Assembly: GCA_026713865.1 (NCBI GenBank)
Contig: JAPONQ010000028.1
Span: 23,492 to 87,491, forward strand
DNA length: 64,000 nucleotides
Source of the DNA: Chloroflexota bacterium
GTDB taxonomy: Bacteria > Chloroflexota > Dehalococcoidia > UBA2979
Reading direction: 5' to 3'
The translations under genes were made by a program, and so were the position numbers. Of the stretch, positions 62,634 through 64,000 are shown in pieces. Under the pieces are notes generated by a model. That model was not told where the DNA came from and did no database searches. It saw only the letters and a list, made by a program, of their open reading frames with translations. The first letter of the stretch is position 1. Each line of letters begins with the position of its first letter.

Positions 62634-63284
62634 TCAGCGAACGCGCACGAAGACGATGTCGTCGCGGTCGACGAGCAGGTAGCTCGAGACGAACGCCGGC
62701 GCGCCGGGAGCGTAGACGCGGTAGCTCTGTGTCGACACGTGGAAATAGCTGATGGACTCCACGGTGCGCGGGATGGTCGCCGCCGCCTGCTCGATGGGCG
62801 TCGCCGAGGCACCCGTCCAGCGCATCACTCCGAACCCCGGGCCCGTCGGCAGCTCACCCACGAAGGTTCCGAAGGTCGCGTCCGGGACCGGCGAGAGATC
62901 GAGGCGCTGCGTACCGGGTCCCCACGCCTGCGTCTGAGCGGCGGGTGTCCCCTCGTCCACCTCGCCGGAGAGGAGCAGGAACGTGACCGGCGCGCCCTCT
63001 TCCCCGCAGCCCGCCTTGGTTGAGGAGGCGGCCACGGTGAGGACGTAGAAGCCGAGTCCGCCCGCGAGCGGCGTCACCTCGTCCGTTCCGCAGGTGACGT
63101 CCGAGATGGTCGCGCGCACCTTCAGCGGGGTGGCGCCGCCCTCACCCGGCGAGATGAAGCCGTAGAAGATCGAGGCGTCCGCCTCCTGCGCGTGAGCGCG
63201 GGAGGCGGACGCCCCGGATGAGGCCACGAGGGCCAGGCCGGCGACGATGGCGATCGCTGCAACGAGTGTCGAGCGCATCGCCAC
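62634..63284 (-). CDS. Secreted beta-rich protein, divergent Cys-pair family
   Basis: 216 residues; GTG 63284 or ATG 63278. Signal peptide (AAIAIVAGLALVASSGASAS ... AHAQ). The mature part starts DASIFYGFISPGEGGATPLK and has two Cys (VTCGTDE, KAGCGEEG), resembling the Cys-pair module of its neighbour, then a second half with 'ASATPIEQAAATIPRTVESI' and SYFHVSTQSYRVYAPGAPAF. The latter is like the AxxGxxxxxWTGxxxxVxxA segments of uncharacterised Chloroflexota exported proteins. Function unknown; cotranscribed with the propeller protein. Confidence 0.75.
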   Translation of the reverse strand: MAMRSTLVAAIAIVAGLALVASSGASASRAHAQEADASIFYGFISPGEGGATPLKVRATISDVTCGTDEVTPLAGGLGFYVLTVAASSTKAGCGEEGAPVTFLLLSGEVDEGTPAAQTQAWGPGTQRLDLSPVPDATFGTFVGELPTGPGFGVMRWTGASATPIEQAAATIPRTVESISYFHVSTQSYRVYAPGAPAFVSSYLLVDRDDIVFVRVR

Positions 63285-63306
63285 GCCGCCGACCGCTATG
63301 CCGCGT

Positions 63307-63927
63307 CTAGCGCGACCGGCCGGTCACCAGGCGACCGCCCGCGAGCAGCGCCACGGCGAGAACGCCGAGGCCGAGCGCGAGCGACGTGCCCGAGGACGAG
63401 GTCGCGGCGAAGCCGGCGTTGCCGGTGTCGGGCGGCTCGACGGTCATGTCGGTGTCGCCGTCCATGTCGGTGTCGCCGTCCATGTCGGTGTCGCCGTCCA
63501 TGTCGGTGTCGCCGTCCATGTCGGTGTCGCCGTCCATGTCGGTGTCGCCGTCGCCGTCCATGGGTGCCACGGTCAGCGTGAGCTCCGTCACGCCGCCGCT
63601 CCACGCCACCGTCTCGTCGGCGGCGGCGCCGTCGACCGTGAAGGTGATCGCGGAGCCGACGGACGCGCCGCACTCATCGGGGTCGATCTGGATGCTCCAG
63701 CCGAACCCGGAGTCGTAGGCGTCCGTCGCAGCGACCGTGGCCGTCTCACACTCCGCGCCGTCAACCGAGGCCGTGATCACGGAGTCCCCGGACGCCGCCG
63801 GCCCGTAGATGATCTCCGGCGCTCCCTGCGCGTGGGCTGCCGGCGTGGAGGCGATACCCGCGCTGAGCAGAAGCGCAGCGAGAGCGATCACGCCTCCCAG
63901 CCGGACCAAGCCCTTGCTGAGAATCAT
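63307..63927 (-). CDS. Cell-wall-anchored Cys-pair protein with MDGDTD repeat stalk and PPDTG tail
   Basis: 206 residues from ATG 63927. Signal peptide ends AAHAQ. The Cys-pair module spans about 36-125 (APEIIYGPAASGDSVITASV, DGAECETATV, IQIDPDECGASVGSAITFTV). A stalk of MDGDTD repeats (about 128-165) is strongly acidic and calcium-loop-like. The C-terminus is PPDTG, a helix (LALGLGVLAVALLAGG) and RSR, the layout of a sortase substrate, though with Pro in place of the usual Leu. It would be displayed on the cell surface. First gene of the three-gene operon. Confidence 0.82.
   Translation of the reverse strand: MILSKGLVRLGGVIALAALLLSAGIASTPAAHAQGAPEIIYGPAASGDSVITASVDGAECETATVAATDAYDSGFGWSIQIDPDECGASVGSAITFTVDGAAADETVAWSGGVTELTLTVAPMDGDGDTDMDGDTDMDGDTDMDGDTDMDGDTDMDGDTDMTVEPPDTGNAGFAATSSSGTSLALGLGVLAVALLAGGRLVTGRSR
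63446..63553 (-). repeat. Tandem 18-bp repeat in the stalk of the anchored protein
   Basis: Five exact copies of ATGTCGGTGTCGCCGTCC and a sixth with one change encode DGDTDM hexapeptides on the minus strand. Copy number can vary in frame. Confidence 0.95.
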
Positions 63928-64000
63928 TCATCTCTCCTCTTGCCCGACGCCGGAGCCACACGCCCCGGCGTCATGAGGGCTGTGGGGGCCCCTGGAGCAC

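Noticed and set aside
63446..63553. Possible CRISPR or satellite repeat
   Set aside because: Contiguous 18-mers without spacers that encode MDGDTD in a protein with signal peptide and anchor.
1..64000. tRNA, rRNA and riboswitch genes
   Set aside because: I looked for TTCGANTC-type T-loops and for rRNA-like conserved blocks on both strands by eye and found none; tRNAscan and Rfam searches would be decisive.

Overview
The window is very GC-rich, uses GTG and TTG starts freely, and carries no rRNA, no recognisable tRNA and no CRISPR array. Several things point, by inference, to a Chloroflexota bacterium of Dehalococcoidia type: lipobox and PPDTG-type anchored surface proteins, 'GLWSDG' beta-propeller repeats, gluzincin-like exported proteins with 'LHPGWN' modules, and a replication-relaxation/TraG gene pair. 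An actinobacterium is less likely.

Layout. 1-4.2 kb: an alpha-2-macroglobulin (minus strand, cut by the window edge). 4.4-9.1 kb: YihY-like membrane protein, a 40-residue Tat/lipobox peptide, an orphan peptide-type ABC solute-binding lipoprotein and a secreted protein of unknown function. 9.5-16 kb: a Gly/Ser/Glu-rich lipoprotein followed by an OmpR-type two-component system, an LppM-like lipoprotein, a CDF metal exporter with a very long His/Asp tail, and a small protein built from six HECDDHEHH repeats; this looks like a metal-handling and envelope-sensing neighbourhood. 16.2-18.4 kb: a secreted gluzincin (HEYFH). 18.8-25.9 kb: small proteins, an ABC-2 exporter pair, a VapBC module, a DEAD-box helicase and a lipoprotein.

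21.8-32.2 kb holds nine toxin-antitoxin loci or remnants (intact: AbrB/PIN, HigBA, two RHH/PIN; broken: PIN fragment, Phd-PIN fusion, HigBA scar, AbrB with a 28-residue PIN stub; one solitary HigA), with a large membrane protein between them. 32.3-38.7 kb: nitroreductase, a decayed DUF4143 ATPase, a structured non-coding stretch, then a TraG/VirD4-like ATPase translationally coupled to a replication-relaxation protein. This looks like the core of a conjugative or mobilisable element, but no integrase is visible. 38.9-42.1 kb: branched-chain-amino-acid-type binding lipoprotein and a group II PLP decarboxylase.

42.1-63.9 kb is dominated by exported multi-domain proteins assembled from a small set of recurring modules: a 'VRVWQ...SARP...YRYGDVT' module, an 'LHPGWN' module, an N-terminal Cys-pair module and peptidase-MA-like gluzincin domains, most of which have lost HExxH. 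A tandem duplication [peptidase - LRR protein] x2 leaves a truncated peptidase in one copy. A 312-bp dispersed repeat occurs at 42.4 and 50.7 kb, beside several gene fragments. The same VRVWQ module begins the alpha-2-macroglobulin at the other end of the window, so the surface proteins at both ends probably share a location or binding partner (inference).
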